From the NCBI RefSeq assembly GCF_900115955.1, contig NZ_FOYL01000003.1, forward strand, positions 529,117 to 593,116: 64,000 nucleotides of DNA. Reading direction: 5' to 3'. Positions 26,974 to 35,650 of the stretch are shown in pieces. The notes beneath the pieces are model-generated. The model was not told the origin of the DNA. It made no database searches and was given only the letters and a program-made list of their open reading frames with translations. The position numbers were made by a program, and so were the translations under genes. Source of the DNA: Lentzea waywayandensis (GTDB lineage Bacteria > Actinomycetota > Actinomycetes > Mycobacteriales > Pseudonocardiaceae). Every line of letters starts with the position of its first letter. The stretch's first letter is position 1.

Positions 26974-27612
26974 CTAGTGGGCGAGCACGTGCACGATCTT
27001 GACCGGCTTCTTCGGCGCGCCGTCCAGCAGGCCGTCCGGCTGCGGCACGATCCCTGCCTTCACGATCCGGTCGAGCGTGTCCATGCCGTAGGTGACGTGG
27101 CCCATCACCGTGTAGTTCGGCGCGATGTTGGCGAACGAGTGCACGATGAAGAACTCGCTGCCGTTCGTGCCCGGCCCCTGGTTCCCGTACGCGATCGTGC
27201 CGCGCGGGTAGGTCTCCTTGCCGGTCACCTCGTCGGCGAACCGATAACCGGGCCCGCCCTCCTCGGCGCGGTAGATGTCGCCGCACTGGAGCACGCCCAG
27301 GCGCGTGGTGTCGGTCAGCCGCCAGCACTGCGACATCGTGTAGAACCAGCTCCGCGCCAGGTGGGCGAAGTTCTCCACGCCGCACGGGGCGTTGGCGCGG
27401 TCGAGGTCCGCGATGACCACGCCGTAGTTCGTCACGATGGTGACCTTCACCGTCCCGCGGGCGGGCACGACGGCGCTGGGCGGCTGGACCGGGCGGGCGG
27501 CCGGGTTGTCCGGCGTCGGGATGAACTCGCAGCGCGCCGTGGGCGTGGCCGGCGCGGCGGACGCGACGGGGGCGAGGACGACCATCATCAAGACAGCGAG
27601 CAGTAGCCTCAT
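26974..27612 (-). CDS. Secreted cyclophilin-type peptidyl-prolyl isomerase
   Basis: A 212-residue PPIase with an N-terminal signal peptide (MRLLLAVLMMVVLAPVASAA). Cyclophilin features: VTNYGVVIADLD start, VENFAHLARS, QCGDIYRAEEGGPGYRFADE, GTIAYGNQGPGTNGSEFFI as the active-site core, and YTVMGHVTYGMDTLD. Several Cys (37, 87 region, 106, 121) suggest exported disulfides. A GTG at 27642 would extend the protein by ten residues and overlap the upstream gene stop as GTGA, so that start is a real alternative. Probably assists folding of exported proteins. Confidence 0.88.
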   Translation of the reverse strand: MRLLLAVLMMVVLAPVASAAPATPTARCEFIPTPDNPAARPVQPPSAVVPARGTVKVTIVTNYGVVIADLDRANAPCGVENFAHLARSWFYTMSQCWRLTDTTRLGVLQCGDIYRAEEGGPGYRFADEVTGKETYPRGTIAYGNQGPGTNGSEFFIVHSFANIAPNYTVMGHVTYGMDTLDRIVKAGIVPQPDGLLDGAPKKPVKIVHVLAH

Positions 27613-27638
27613 GAGTGCCGACCGTAGCCGCCAGAACG

Positions 27639-28301
27639 TCACACGGGAACGGTTTCACGCTGCTCGACCGGGGCCTGACGACGGCGAGGCCTGCGTTCCA
27701 ACCACCACTGCGAGAGCAGCAGCGGGATCGTCCACCCTGCCCACGTCGAGATCCCGGCGATCGTGTGCGGCAGCTCCGACTCGGGGACGCGGTCGGCGAA
27801 GGCGAGGAAGCCGATCACGCCCCAGATCCGGTTCGTGATGATCGAGACGGTCAGCGCGAAGCTGCGGATCATCCACTTGCGGTGGTCGCGGAACCGGCGC
27901 TGCCGGGCCGCGCGCCACGCCAGCCACGTGAACGTCAGCCACAGCACCGACAGCACGAGGGTGCTGACCATCGCCACCGGGCCGAACGGGGTCATGTAGC
28001 CGATGACCAGGCCGGAGAGTCCGGCAGGCAACACACCGGCGAACACGTAGACACGGCCGATGCGGCGGTGCCACGTGGGGAAGCGGCCACGGAACCACGG
28101 CCAGATCTGCACCACACACGTGAGGATGGCGATCGACGCGCAGGCGACGTGCACGACGAGCAAGGGGTAGTGCGGTCCCCAGTCCGACTGCACGCGTGCC
28201 TGTAGACGATCACCGGTCAGATACGGCGGCAGCGAGAACGCCACGAACGCCACCACCACGAACGCCAACGGTCCCACCCAGGGCTTGCGCAACCACGTCA
28301 T
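27639..28301 (-). CDS. DUF2306 membrane protein
   Basis: A 220-residue integral membrane protein. About six hydrophobic spans are visible, starting with PLAFVVVAFVAFSLPPYL. The family signature includes HVACASIAILTCVVQIWPW, PTWHRRIGRVYVFAG and RRFRDHRKWMIRSFALT, with conserved His residues that could bind metal or heme. The end is strongly basic and cytoplasmic. GGTGG lies before ATG 28301; the frame is open upstream without a signal. It is the first gene of a pair with the cyclophilin gene. Function of the family is unknown. Confidence 0.82.
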   Translation of the reverse strand: MTWLRKPWVGPLAFVVVAFVAFSLPPYLTGDRLQARVQSDWGPHYPLLVVHVACASIAILTCVVQIWPWFRGRFPTWHRRIGRVYVFAGVLPAGLSGLVIGYMTPFGPVAMVSTLVLSVLWLTFTWLAWRAARQRRFRDHRKWMIRSFALTVSIITNRIWGVIGFLAFADRVPESELPHTIAGISTWAGWTIPLLLSQWWLERRPRRRQAPVEQRETVPV

Positions 28302-28431
28302 GGCGCCACCATGGCCACCTCCGCTGACCGATCGCGCACCGCTCACTGACGTGCCCTTCTGACACCTCGCTGACATCTGACGGGGTGTAGCTGTCAGGTC
28401 GCTGTGAGCGCTGCTCAGCAGGGTCAGCGCC

Positions 28432-28851
28432 ATGAAGCCGACAGCCCTGATCGCCGCGGCCGCGTTCACGCTCATCATGGCGCCGGACGCGCAGGCGGCG
28501 TCCTGCGGCGGGCGCGGATGCAACGACAAGGACCCGGTGTCCGCCGGATGCGGCAGCGGTTCCACGACGGCCGACACCGCGCCGATGTACGCGGGCGGTA
28601 CGGCGGAGCTGCGCTGGTCGCCCGGCTGCAGGACGAACTGGGTGCGGATCTCGAACTACTCGGGTGGCGACTCGGCTCTGCGCATCACGGTCTGGTCGAG
28701 CAGCGACCACGTCGGCTTCGTCGCGGCCGGAACGCCCGGAAACCACTGGGGAAACATGGTTTACGCGCCCGGCTGCGCCCGCGGCGAGGTGCTCTACGTC
28801 GACTCCGGCGGCGTGCACCGCACCGCCCGTCTCGCGTCGAGCGCTTGCTGA
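28432..28851 (+). CDS. Secreted Cys-rich DUF2690 (YjfA-like) protein
   Basis: A 139-residue exported protein: signal peptide MKPTALIAAAAFTLIMAPDA ending AQA, then a core with six Cys (CGGRGCNDKDP, AGCGSG, SPGCRTNW, PGCARG, final Cys). The C-N-D-K-D-P start and the Trp-rich strand pattern fit the DUF2690 family of secreted actinomycete proteins. Its role is unknown. It is followed by remains of an NlpC/P60 gene and an M23 gene, a small cluster of secreted proteins. Confidence 0.75.
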   Translation: MKPTALIAAAAFTLIMAPDAQAASCGGRGCNDKDPVSAGCGSGSTTADTAPMYAGGTAELRWSPGCRTNWVRISNYSGGDSALRITVWSSSDHVGFVAAGTPGNHWGNMVYAPGCARGEVLYVDSGGVHRTARLASSAC

Positions 28852-28904
28852 GGGGGCGCGCCATGACCGGCTACATCACCGACTGACCTTCCCGCATCTA
28901 AGAA

Positions 28905-29217
28905 AGATCCACTACAACCGGCTCGGTCACGACTGCTCGGGCCTCACGCTGTACGCGCCGGCCTCGACATCGGTGCCTGGACCGGTGCGCAGAACACCAA
29001 GGGCCGCGCGGTGGCCATCGGCTCTCGCCTGCCGGGCGACCTCGTCTTCCGGGGCCGCTCCGACAACGACCCCGATCCCACCGCGCACGTCGCCATCTGT
29101 CTGGGCGGCAACAAGATCCTGGAGGCCTCGCCGCCGCGCAACGGGCAGAGCATCCGGATCAGTGATCTCCACAACCACGGCACGCCGTACTCCAAGGTCC
29201 GTCGAATCTTCGGTTGA
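28905..29217 (+). pseudogene. Decayed NlpC/P60 cell-wall endopeptidase
   Basis: The active-site start is readable in one frame (GHDCSGLTLYA, near 28920-28960). The continuation (GLDIGAWTGAQNTKG, GDLVF, HVAICLGGNKILEA) is readable only in another, so there is a frameshift near 28960. The His of AHVAI is the second catalytic residue. The signal peptide and N-terminal part are missing; only MTGYITD and a stop occur after the upstream gene. A functional product is unlikely. Confidence 0.7.
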
Positions 29218-29228
29218 GTGAGGAAGTC

Positions 29229-30095
29229 ATGAACATCAAGAGAATGTTGTCCGCGATCGCCGGGCTGGCGGTGGGCGTCGGCGTGCTGGTGATCGGCGGC
29301 CCGCAGGCGTCGGCCGCGACCAACTGGCAGATGCCGTTCCCGTGTGGACAGACGTGGACGGGCCAGACCCGCGGCCCGAATGACCCGCGCCCGCACAACC
29401 CTCTGGCGGCCATCGACTTCAGCCGCGCCGACGCCCAGGGTGACGTGGTCGTCGCGTCCGCGGCCGGCAAGGTCAGCAAGGTCCGCAACGAGGGCAACGC
29501 CAGCTACGGCCGGTGGATCGAGATCGACCACGGCAGCGGCTGGACCACCCGCTACGCCCACCTCTCCGCGCAGAGCGTCTCGGTCGGCCAGAGCGTCTCG
29601 CAGGGCCAGAAGATCGGCAACGTCGGCAACACCGGCAACTCGGACGGCGCGCACCTGCACTTCGAGCAGCTCAAGGGCGGTACCCCGCAGCGTGTCGTGA
29701 TGAACGGCTCGCAGGCGCTGTACTACGGCTTGAAGAGCTACAAGAGCAACAACTGCGGCGGCGGTGGCTCCACCAACCCGTACACGCCGGAAGAGGCCTG
29801 CGGCGACGGCTACAAGGTCATCGACGGCGCGAACGTCACGGGTGCCCGCGTCTCCCTGCTGTACAACGCCTCCAACGGGTACAACTGCGTGGTCGCGATC
29901 AAGACCACCAAGATCGGTACCGCCTCCGACGTCGGCGCCTTCCTGGAAGTGCAGGGCGCGGCGCGGACGACCGACCGGGACGAGTACGGCTACTACGCCG
30001 GTCCGGTCAAGAAGAAGGCCCCCGGCAAGTGCGTCAAGTGGGGCGGCATGGTCGGTTCTTCCAGCTACACCAGCGGTTTCGAACACTGCGACTGA
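29229..30095 (+). CDS. Secreted M23 metallopeptidase with SapA-like C-terminus
   Basis: A 288-residue exported protein with signal peptide ending QASA near residue 27. An M23/LasA-type zinc peptidase domain follows: His and Asp of PHNPLAAIDF, RYAHLS, and HLHFE as the third ligand motif. After a Gly-rich linker (GGGGS near 175) comes a Cys-containing domain of about 100 residues starting NPYTPEEACGDGY, which resembles spore-associated protein A. ATG 29229 has GAGGAA four bases upstream; the in-frame GTG 29214 is less likely. It probably cuts peptide cross-links in cell wall; the C-terminal domain may bind the spore or wall surface. Confidence 0.88.
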   Translation: MNIKRMLSAIAGLAVGVGVLVIGGPQASAATNWQMPFPCGQTWTGQTRGPNDPRPHNPLAAIDFSRADAQGDVVVASAAGKVSKVRNEGNASYGRWIEIDHGSGWTTRYAHLSAQSVSVGQSVSQGQKIGNVGNTGNSDGAHLHFEQLKGGTPQRVVMNGSQALYYGLKSYKSNNCGGGGSTNPYTPEEACGDGYKVIDGANVTGARVSLLYNASNGYNCVVAIKTTKIGTASDVGAFLEVQGAARTTDRDEYGYYAGPVKKKAPGKCVKWGGMVGSSSYTSGFEHCD

Positions 30096-30111
30096 TTCTC
30101 TCCGGGTTCCT

Positions 30112-30474
30112 TGCTCAGCGTGTTGTTCGGCACGGCTCCGGCGAACGCGGCGACGGCCCGCGACGGAGTCTGCGAGGCAGGGGAGTTCTGCCTCTACTTC
30201 AACAGTGACCAGCAGGGTTCGGTGTCAAGAGCGCCGGCAACGGCCAGGGCGTCTGCGTGAAGAACAACGCGGCCGCCGTCTGAAATCGCATGGGCAGCAC
30301 GGTCACCGTGTTCTTCAACAGCGGGTACGGCGGCACCAGCCGGGCCATCGGGGCGCCAACCTCAAGGCAGGGTTGAAGTCCGAGGGCTGGCGCACCTACA
30401 CCGCCGGTGGCGGCGTGACGGGTGGTCACTACGACCACGTCCACGTCTCGATGCAGAACCCCTATGGCGACTGA
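30112..30474 (+). pseudogene. Decayed secreted protein, family I36 inhibitor-like, joined to a peptidase tail
   Basis: Fragments in shifting frames. ARDGVCEAGEFCLYFNSD (about 30157-30215) and KNNAAAV-stop-NRMGSTVTVFFNSGYGG (about 30255-30340) match peptidase-inhibitor family I36 proteins, but the middle is deleted and a Trp codon has become TGA. From about 30350 another frame reads KAGLKSEGWRTYT and HYDHVHVSMQ, the end of an M15-like or related metallopeptidase. Two genes seem to have been joined by deletions. Confidence 0.65.
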
Positions 30475-30478
30475 CCAG

Positions 30479-33157
30479 CTAGCTGATCAGGCTGTCCAAC
30501 AGGTTGTCCCGACGCAGACCGGGTGTGCCGAGCAGTTCGGCCGCCCGGTCCGCGTGCCTTTCCAGCCCTGCCTTGGCGAGCACGAGACGTGCGACGCCCT
30601 CGCCGTAACGGTCGCCGCGAGCACTCGTGATCTCCAGACAGCGTTCGGCGTCCTTTGTGGCCGGTGCGGGCCTCCCCGCGGCCAGCAGCACTTCCGCGCG
30701 GCACAGCAACGCCTGCCACTCGTCGTTGTGCTCACCCGTCACCCGGCACAGGCCGATGCACTCGCTCAACGCGGCCTCGGCCTCGTCCAGCCGCCCGAGC
30801 TTGAACAGCGCCTGCCCCTGCGACGCCAGCGCGTAGGCCGTTCCGGCCTCGTCCACGTGCTCACGGGCGTACTGGAGGCTCTGCACGGCGGTGTCCAGCG
30901 CCTGCTCGTACCGTCCGGCCACCTGGTGCACCTGGGCCAGTGCGGACAACGGAACCCGTTGCGCGCCAGCAGGTCCGTACTCCTCGGTGAGTTCGATCGC
31001 CTGCGCGAGGGTCTGCGAGGCCTGCTCCAGCTCACCCAGCTCGCGCTGGATCGTGCCGATCCCGGCGAGCGCGCGGCCCTGTCCGAACGGGTCGTCGGCG
31101 CGCGCCTCCAGCACCTCCTCCAGCTGCGCGCGGGCGGTCTCGAACGAGCCGATCCTGCGATTCGCGGCCGACCGCACCAGAAGCGCCGTCTGCAACGCGG
31201 CCGAGCTGCCGATCGTGCGGGCCGCCTGGTCCGCGATCTGGCCCAGTTCGACGAGGTCCGCGACCCTGTCCTGTTTGAACAGATGCGGGTAGAGCATGTG
31301 CGCGATCGCCAGCGCGTGGTCGGCCAGCACCGGTTCGGCCACCGCGGAACGTGCTGCCGCCAGCAGGTTCTCGGCCTCGTCGGTCAGCCACCGCAACGGC
31401 TCGTCGATGTCCCCGGCGGCGGAGTACGTCAGCGCGCCATAAGCGTGCGGCCGCAGCTTCTTCAACGCCGCGGCCAGTGTTTCGCGGTAGTGCGTGAGCG
31501 CACGGGCGAGAGCGTCGTGCTTCTCGTCGTTCACGTGCTCGGCGCCGAACAACCGCAGCAGGTCGTGCACCCGGTACTGCTCCGGCCCGCACGGCTCCAC
31601 GAGTTTGGCGTCCACCAACGGATCCAGCGCGCGGTCCACGTCGTCCTGCCCGAGCAGCGCCTGGGCCACCGGCTCGCTGACGGTAGGCACGTTCAGGCAG
31701 CACAACAGGGTGAACGCCCTGGTCGAGACGGCGTTGAGGCCCTCGAAGCTCAGGTGGAAGCTCGACCGCACGCCGAGGTCGTCGAAGTTCAGCTCGTCCA
31801 GCCGATGACGCTGGTCCGCGAGCCGTTTCGCCAGCGTCGCGGTCGTCCAGTCCGGCCGCGACCGCAGCCGCGCTGCCGCGATCGTGAGGGCCAGCGGCAG
31901 GTAGTCGCAGGCCTTCGCGACCTGTTCCGCGGCCGGGCCGTCGTCGCCCAGCAACCGCACCGCGTCGTCTGGCGGCAACGGGTCGAGCCGGACGTGCCGG
32001 GCGCTCAGCGTGGCCAGCATCCGGCGGCTGGTGATCAGCACGGCGGAACCCGGTTCGCCGGGTAGCAGCGGGCCGACCTGCGCGGCGTCCACCGCGTTGT
32101 CCAGCAGCACCAGCACTTTGCGCCTGGCCAGCGTCGACCGGTACAGCGCGGCGGCCTCGGAGGTGTCCGTCGGCACGGCCAGCGGAGGGGTGCCCAAAGC
32201 GCGCAGGAACCGCCTGATCACCTCGGCGGGGGAGAGCGGCGAACGGCCCGGTGTGGCGCCGTGCAGGTCCACGTACAGCTGTCCGTCCGGGAAACGTTCG
32301 GCCATCGCGTGCGCGGCGGCGGTGGCGAGCGCGCTCTTGCCCTGCCCGCCCGGCCCGTGCACGGCGATCACGGTGTCGGAAGCACCTGTGATCAGCTCGA
32401 TCTCCGCACGGCGCCCCACGAACGGGTCGGGGGTGGCGGGCAGTTCGCGCGGCACGGAGGGGATGTCGCCCTGGAGGATCGCGGCGTGCAGGTCCTTGAG
32501 CTCCTGGCCGGGATCGAGCCCGAGCTCCTCGGCCAGGAGCCGGCGGCCCTCGTCGTACGTCCTGAGCGCGTCCGCCTGCCGTCCGCCGCGGTGCAGGGCC
32601 ACCATCAACGCGCCGCGCAGCCGTTCCCTGGTCGGGTGTTCGGTGACGTACCTGCTCAGCTCTCCGATGATCTCGTGGTGCCGGCCGTTCCTGATCGCCT
32701 TGTCGACCCGGCGCTCGACCGCCCCGAGCCGTTCCTCCTCGAGCTGGTTCGCGAGCTGGGTGTTCGTGGTCAGCTCGGCCAGCGCCGGTCCGCGCCAGTG
32801 CGCCAGCGCCTCGTCGGGGTCCTGGGCGTCGCGGAAGAGCTGGAGGTCGAGCGAACGATCGGGGACGTCGAGCCGATAGCCCTGCCGCGACCACTCCAGC
32901 GACACCCCGGGGAGGTCCTTCAGCGCCCTCCTGAGCTGCGAGACGTGCACCTGCACGGCCTTGCGCGCGCTGGCGGGCGGATCGCCGTCCCAGAGGATCG
33001 ACATGAGGTGGTCGACGCTGACGGTCTGACCGGTGTGCAGGAGCAGCAGCACCAGGACCTGCTGTGGCTGGCCAGCGGGAATGCGGACGTTTCGCTGCCC
33101 GTGTGTGACGAGCAGCGGCCCAAGCACCCCGAACCGAACGTCGTCCACGGTTCTCAC
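30479..33157 (-). CDS. AfsR/SARP-family regulator with NB-ARC ATPase and TPR region
   Basis: About 892 residues. The N-terminus is a SARP OmpR-like DNA-binding domain (VRFGVLGPLLVTHG, then SQLRRALKDLPGVSLEW) plus the bacterial activation domain to about residue 245. Then an ATPase with Walker A GPGGQGKS and VLVLLDNAVD, and a long TPR-rich C-terminus (from about 560). GTG 33157 or 33148 could start it; upstream in-frame codons lack SARP similarity. Proteins of this class activate secondary-metabolite or secreted-enzyme genes in response to kinase signals. No obvious biosynthetic cluster adjoins it, so the target is open. Confidence 0.9.
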   Translation of the reverse strand: MRTVDDVRFGVLGPLLVTHGQRNVRIPAGQPQQVLVLLLLHTGQTVSVDHLMSILWDGDPPASARKAVQVHVSQLRRALKDLPGVSLEWSRQGYRLDVPDRSLDLQLFRDAQDPDEALAHWRGPALAELTTNTQLANQLEEERLGAVERRVDKAIRNGRHHEIIGELSRYVTEHPTRERLRGALMVALHRGGRQADALRTYDEGRRLLAEELGLDPGQELKDLHAAILQGDIPSVPRELPATPDPFVGRRAEIELITGASDTVIAVHGPGGQGKSALATAAAHAMAERFPDGQLYVDLHGATPGRSPLSPAEVIRRFLRALGTPPLAVPTDTSEAAALYRSTLARRKVLVLLDNAVDAAQVGPLLPGEPGSAVLITSRRMLATLSARHVRLDPLPPDDAVRLLGDDGPAAEQVAKACDYLPLALTIAAARLRSRPDWTTATLAKRLADQRHRLDELNFDDLGVRSSFHLSFEGLNAVSTRAFTLLCCLNVPTVSEPVAQALLGQDDVDRALDPLVDAKLVEPCGPEQYRVHDLLRLFGAEHVNDEKHDALARALTHYRETLAAALKKLRPHAYGALTYSAAGDIDEPLRWLTDEAENLLAAARSAVAEPVLADHALAIAHMLYPHLFKQDRVADLVELGQIADQAARTIGSSAALQTALLVRSAANRRIGSFETARAQLEEVLEARADDPFGQGRALAGIGTIQRELGELEQASQTLAQAIELTEEYGPAGAQRVPLSALAQVHQVAGRYEQALDTAVQSLQYAREHVDEAGTAYALASQGQALFKLGRLDEAEAALSECIGLCRVTGEHNDEWQALLCRAEVLLAAGRPAPATKDAERCLEITSARGDRYGEGVARLVLAKAGLERHADRAAELLGTPGLRRDNLLDSLIS

Positions 33158-33493
33158 GATAGTCCGTTGATCGCCGCTCTCACGCCTCCACAACGAGCAA
33201 CGGTCAACGACGAAGGTCGGGTGGAACCTGCTTACCGACCAACAGGTCGGAAATATCGGTGGCACAAGGTGCGCGAATCACGGCCAAGCAGGGAAAAGTC
33301 GTGCGAAAATCGATCGGGGACCACCCGCGGGTACGGATCGGCGACACCCGAGATCAACGCGGAAAGCACAACCGTGATTTGCGGTAGCGTCGTATTAGTG
33401 GGTCACCTCATTGGAGTAACGACGGTGCCGCGATCATCCCAAGTCGGGCATCATCACGTGGCTCGACCAAAGTCGTAGAACGAGGGGTCTCGT
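33158..33493. other. Divergent intergenic region, AfsR-like gene to GGDEF gene
   Basis: No gene seen. It must hold two divergent promoters. A small inverted repeat CCGACC-AACA-GGTCGG lies at 33235-33250 and may be an operator. The stretch before 33420 is more AT-rich. I cannot assign exact -35/-10 elements. Confidence 0.45.
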
Positions 33494-35623
33494 GTGACCA
33501 TCTTCCGTACCGGCCACACCGGGGCGTGGTGGATGTACCTGGTGGCGGGTCACCTGCTGCTGGGCGTCTACTACCTGATTCCGGTCAGTCCCGCGGGGAC
33601 AACGGGGCAAACGGTACGGGTGGTGCTCTACTGCACGATCAGCGCGTCGGCCGCCATCGCGACATTCGCCGGTGTCAAGCGCAACCGCCCCCAATGGCGG
33701 CGGCCATGGGTGTTCCTCGCACTCAGCCAGGTCGTTTACGCGATCGCCGACCTCACGTTCTACGCATCGCACTACATCTTCGAGTACACGGTTTACCCGT
33801 CGTACGCGGACATCTTCTACCTGGGCCATTACCCGTTGATGGTCGCGGGTGTGATCCTGCTGATCCGCCGCCGCACCCCCGGACTCGACCTGCCGAGCCT
33901 GCTCGACGCCGCCGTTCTCGCGGTCGTCGCGGGCATGGCGTCGTGGCTCTACGTGATCGGCCCGCAGGCCCGTCTCACCTCACCGGTCCTGGTGAAGATC
34001 GCCTCGCTCGGCTACCCGATGATGGACCTGGCGCTGTTCGTGGTGGCGCTGCGACTGATCTTCGGGGCAGGACCCAGGCCGCGCGCGTTCGTCCTGCTGA
34101 CGGCCAACCTGCTGGGCATCCTGACCGCGGACACGATCTACGTGCTCCAGCGCCTGGACGGCAGCTACCACGCGGGCAACTTCCTCGACGCCATCTGGTT
34201 GTCGGCGAACCTGTGCATGGGCGCGGCGGCGTTGCACCCGACGATGGCGCGGCTCGTCGACCGCGCGCACGTCAAGGACGTCGGCCTGAGCCGCGGCCGG
34301 ATCATCGCGCTGTGCTCGGCCGCTCTCGCCGCGCCGGTGCTGATGCTGGTGCACGACGTCGGCCAGTCGTCGCAGGACGTCCTGGTGATCGCCGCGGGCA
34401 GCGCGCTGCTGTCGTTGCTCATCATCGCGAGGCTCGCGGGGCTCGTCGCGGACCAGCGCAAACTCGCGATCACCGACAGCCTCACCGGCCTGCACACGCG
34501 CAGGTTCTTCGAAGCCCAGCTGCCGTTGGAGATCTCCCGCGCGCGGCGCAACGACGGATCCGTCGCGGTGTTCATCATCGACGTCGACCGCTTCAAGTCC
34601 ATCAACGACAACTACGGCCATCCCGCAGGCGACGACGTGCTGATGGAGGTCGCGGCACGGCTGCGCGCGGCTTCCCGATCCGGTGAAGTCCTCGCTCGTT
34701 ACGGTGGCGAGGAATTCGCGCTGCTCGTCCCGGAAGCCGGTCCCGGCCGGTTGTCCGTGATCGCGAACCGGTTGCGCGAACGCGTGGCGGAGAAGCCGAT
34801 CCCGGTCAACGCGGGCAACGACGACATCCCGCTGTCCGTCACGGTCTCGGTCGGCTCGGCGAGCTTTCCGACGCACGGCGACGGTCCCGACGACATCGTG
34901 GTCATCGCGGACCGCGCTCTGTACGCGGCGAAAGCGGCCGGACGCAACAGGATCGCGGTCGGCCCCGAGCCGTTGCCCGCGGTCGACCCGGACACCGACG
35001 GCGCGATGGCGGAGTTCCTCTGCCAGGTCGCGGACAGGGTGGACGGCTGGCTGCACCGCTACGACCACAGCCGTTCGGTGTCGCGCTGGGCCGGTGTGGC
35101 GGCGGGGGAGTTCGGACTCGACGCGCCGACGACGAGGGTCGCGCAGCTCGCCGGTCGCCTGCACGACATCGGCAAGGTCATCATCCCCGAGGTCGTGCTG
35201 ACCAAGCCCGGCGCTCTGTCCGAAGAGGAATGGCGGTTGCTGCGCCAGCACCCCGACTTCGGCTACCGGCTCGCGCGGATGGTGCCGGGGTTCGCGGGCG
35301 TGGCGCACGTGATCAGGCAGCAGCACGAACGCTACGACGGCACCGGCTACCCGGACGGGCTGCGCGGCGCGGACATCCGTGCGGAAGCAAGGATCCTGTC
35401 CGTCTGCGTGGCGTGGGCCGCGATGCGGTCGAATCGTCCACATCAAACCGCGCTGGACGAGAACCGGGCGCGGCGGGAACTCTGGGCCGGACGGGGCGAG
35501 CAGTTCGATCCGGACGTCGTGGACATGTTCCTCGATCTGCACACGCAGGGCAGCATCGGAATGTTGCGTCCGTCCGGATTGTCCGTTCAGGAGGCTGGTT
35601 TTCCGGCCGAGTTCAGGCCTTGA
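33494..35623 (+). CDS. Membrane GGDEF and HD-GYP protein for cyclic-di-GMP turnover
   Basis: A 709-residue protein. The first 320 residues contain about nine membrane spans, an input module. A GGDEF diguanylate cyclase follows with intact active site YGGEEFALL (near 404) and the metal ligands in FIIDVDRFKSIND. Then an HD-GYP phosphodiesterase: LHDIGKVIIPE (near 555) and HERYDGTGYPDGL (near 611), with QQHER where many members have HHER. It could both make and break cyclic-di-GMP, which controls development in actinomycetes. GTG 33494 follows GAGGGG. Confidence 0.9.
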   Translation: MTIFRTGHTGAWWMYLVAGHLLLGVYYLIPVSPAGTTGQTVRVVLYCTISASAAIATFAGVKRNRPQWRRPWVFLALSQVVYAIADLTFYASHYIFEYTVYPSYADIFYLGHYPLMVAGVILLIRRRTPGLDLPSLLDAAVLAVVAGMASWLYVIGPQARLTSPVLVKIASLGYPMMDLALFVVALRLIFGAGPRPRAFVLLTANLLGILTADTIYVLQRLDGSYHAGNFLDAIWLSANLCMGAAALHPTMARLVDRAHVKDVGLSRGRIIALCSAALAAPVLMLVHDVGQSSQDVLVIAAGSALLSLLIIARLAGLVADQRKLAITDSLTGLHTRRFFEAQLPLEISRARRNDGSVAVFIIDVDRFKSINDNYGHPAGDDVLMEVAARLRAASRSGEVLARYGGEEFALLVPEAGPGRLSVIANRLRERVAEKPIPVNAGNDDIPLSVTVSVGSASFPTHGDGPDDIVVIADRALYAAKAAGRNRIAVGPEPLPAVDPDTDGAMAEFLCQVADRVDGWLHRYDHSRSVSRWAGVAAGEFGLDAPTTRVAQLAGRLHDIGKVIIPEVVLTKPGALSEEEWRLLRQHPDFGYRLARMVPGFAGVAHVIRQQHERYDGTGYPDGLRGADIRAEARILSVCVAWAAMRSNRPHQTALDENRARRELWAGRGEQFDPDVVDMFLDLHTQGSIGMLRPSGLSVQEAGFPAEFRP

Positions 35624-35650
35624 TCATCTGACAGTGGCATGCTCTGCGCC

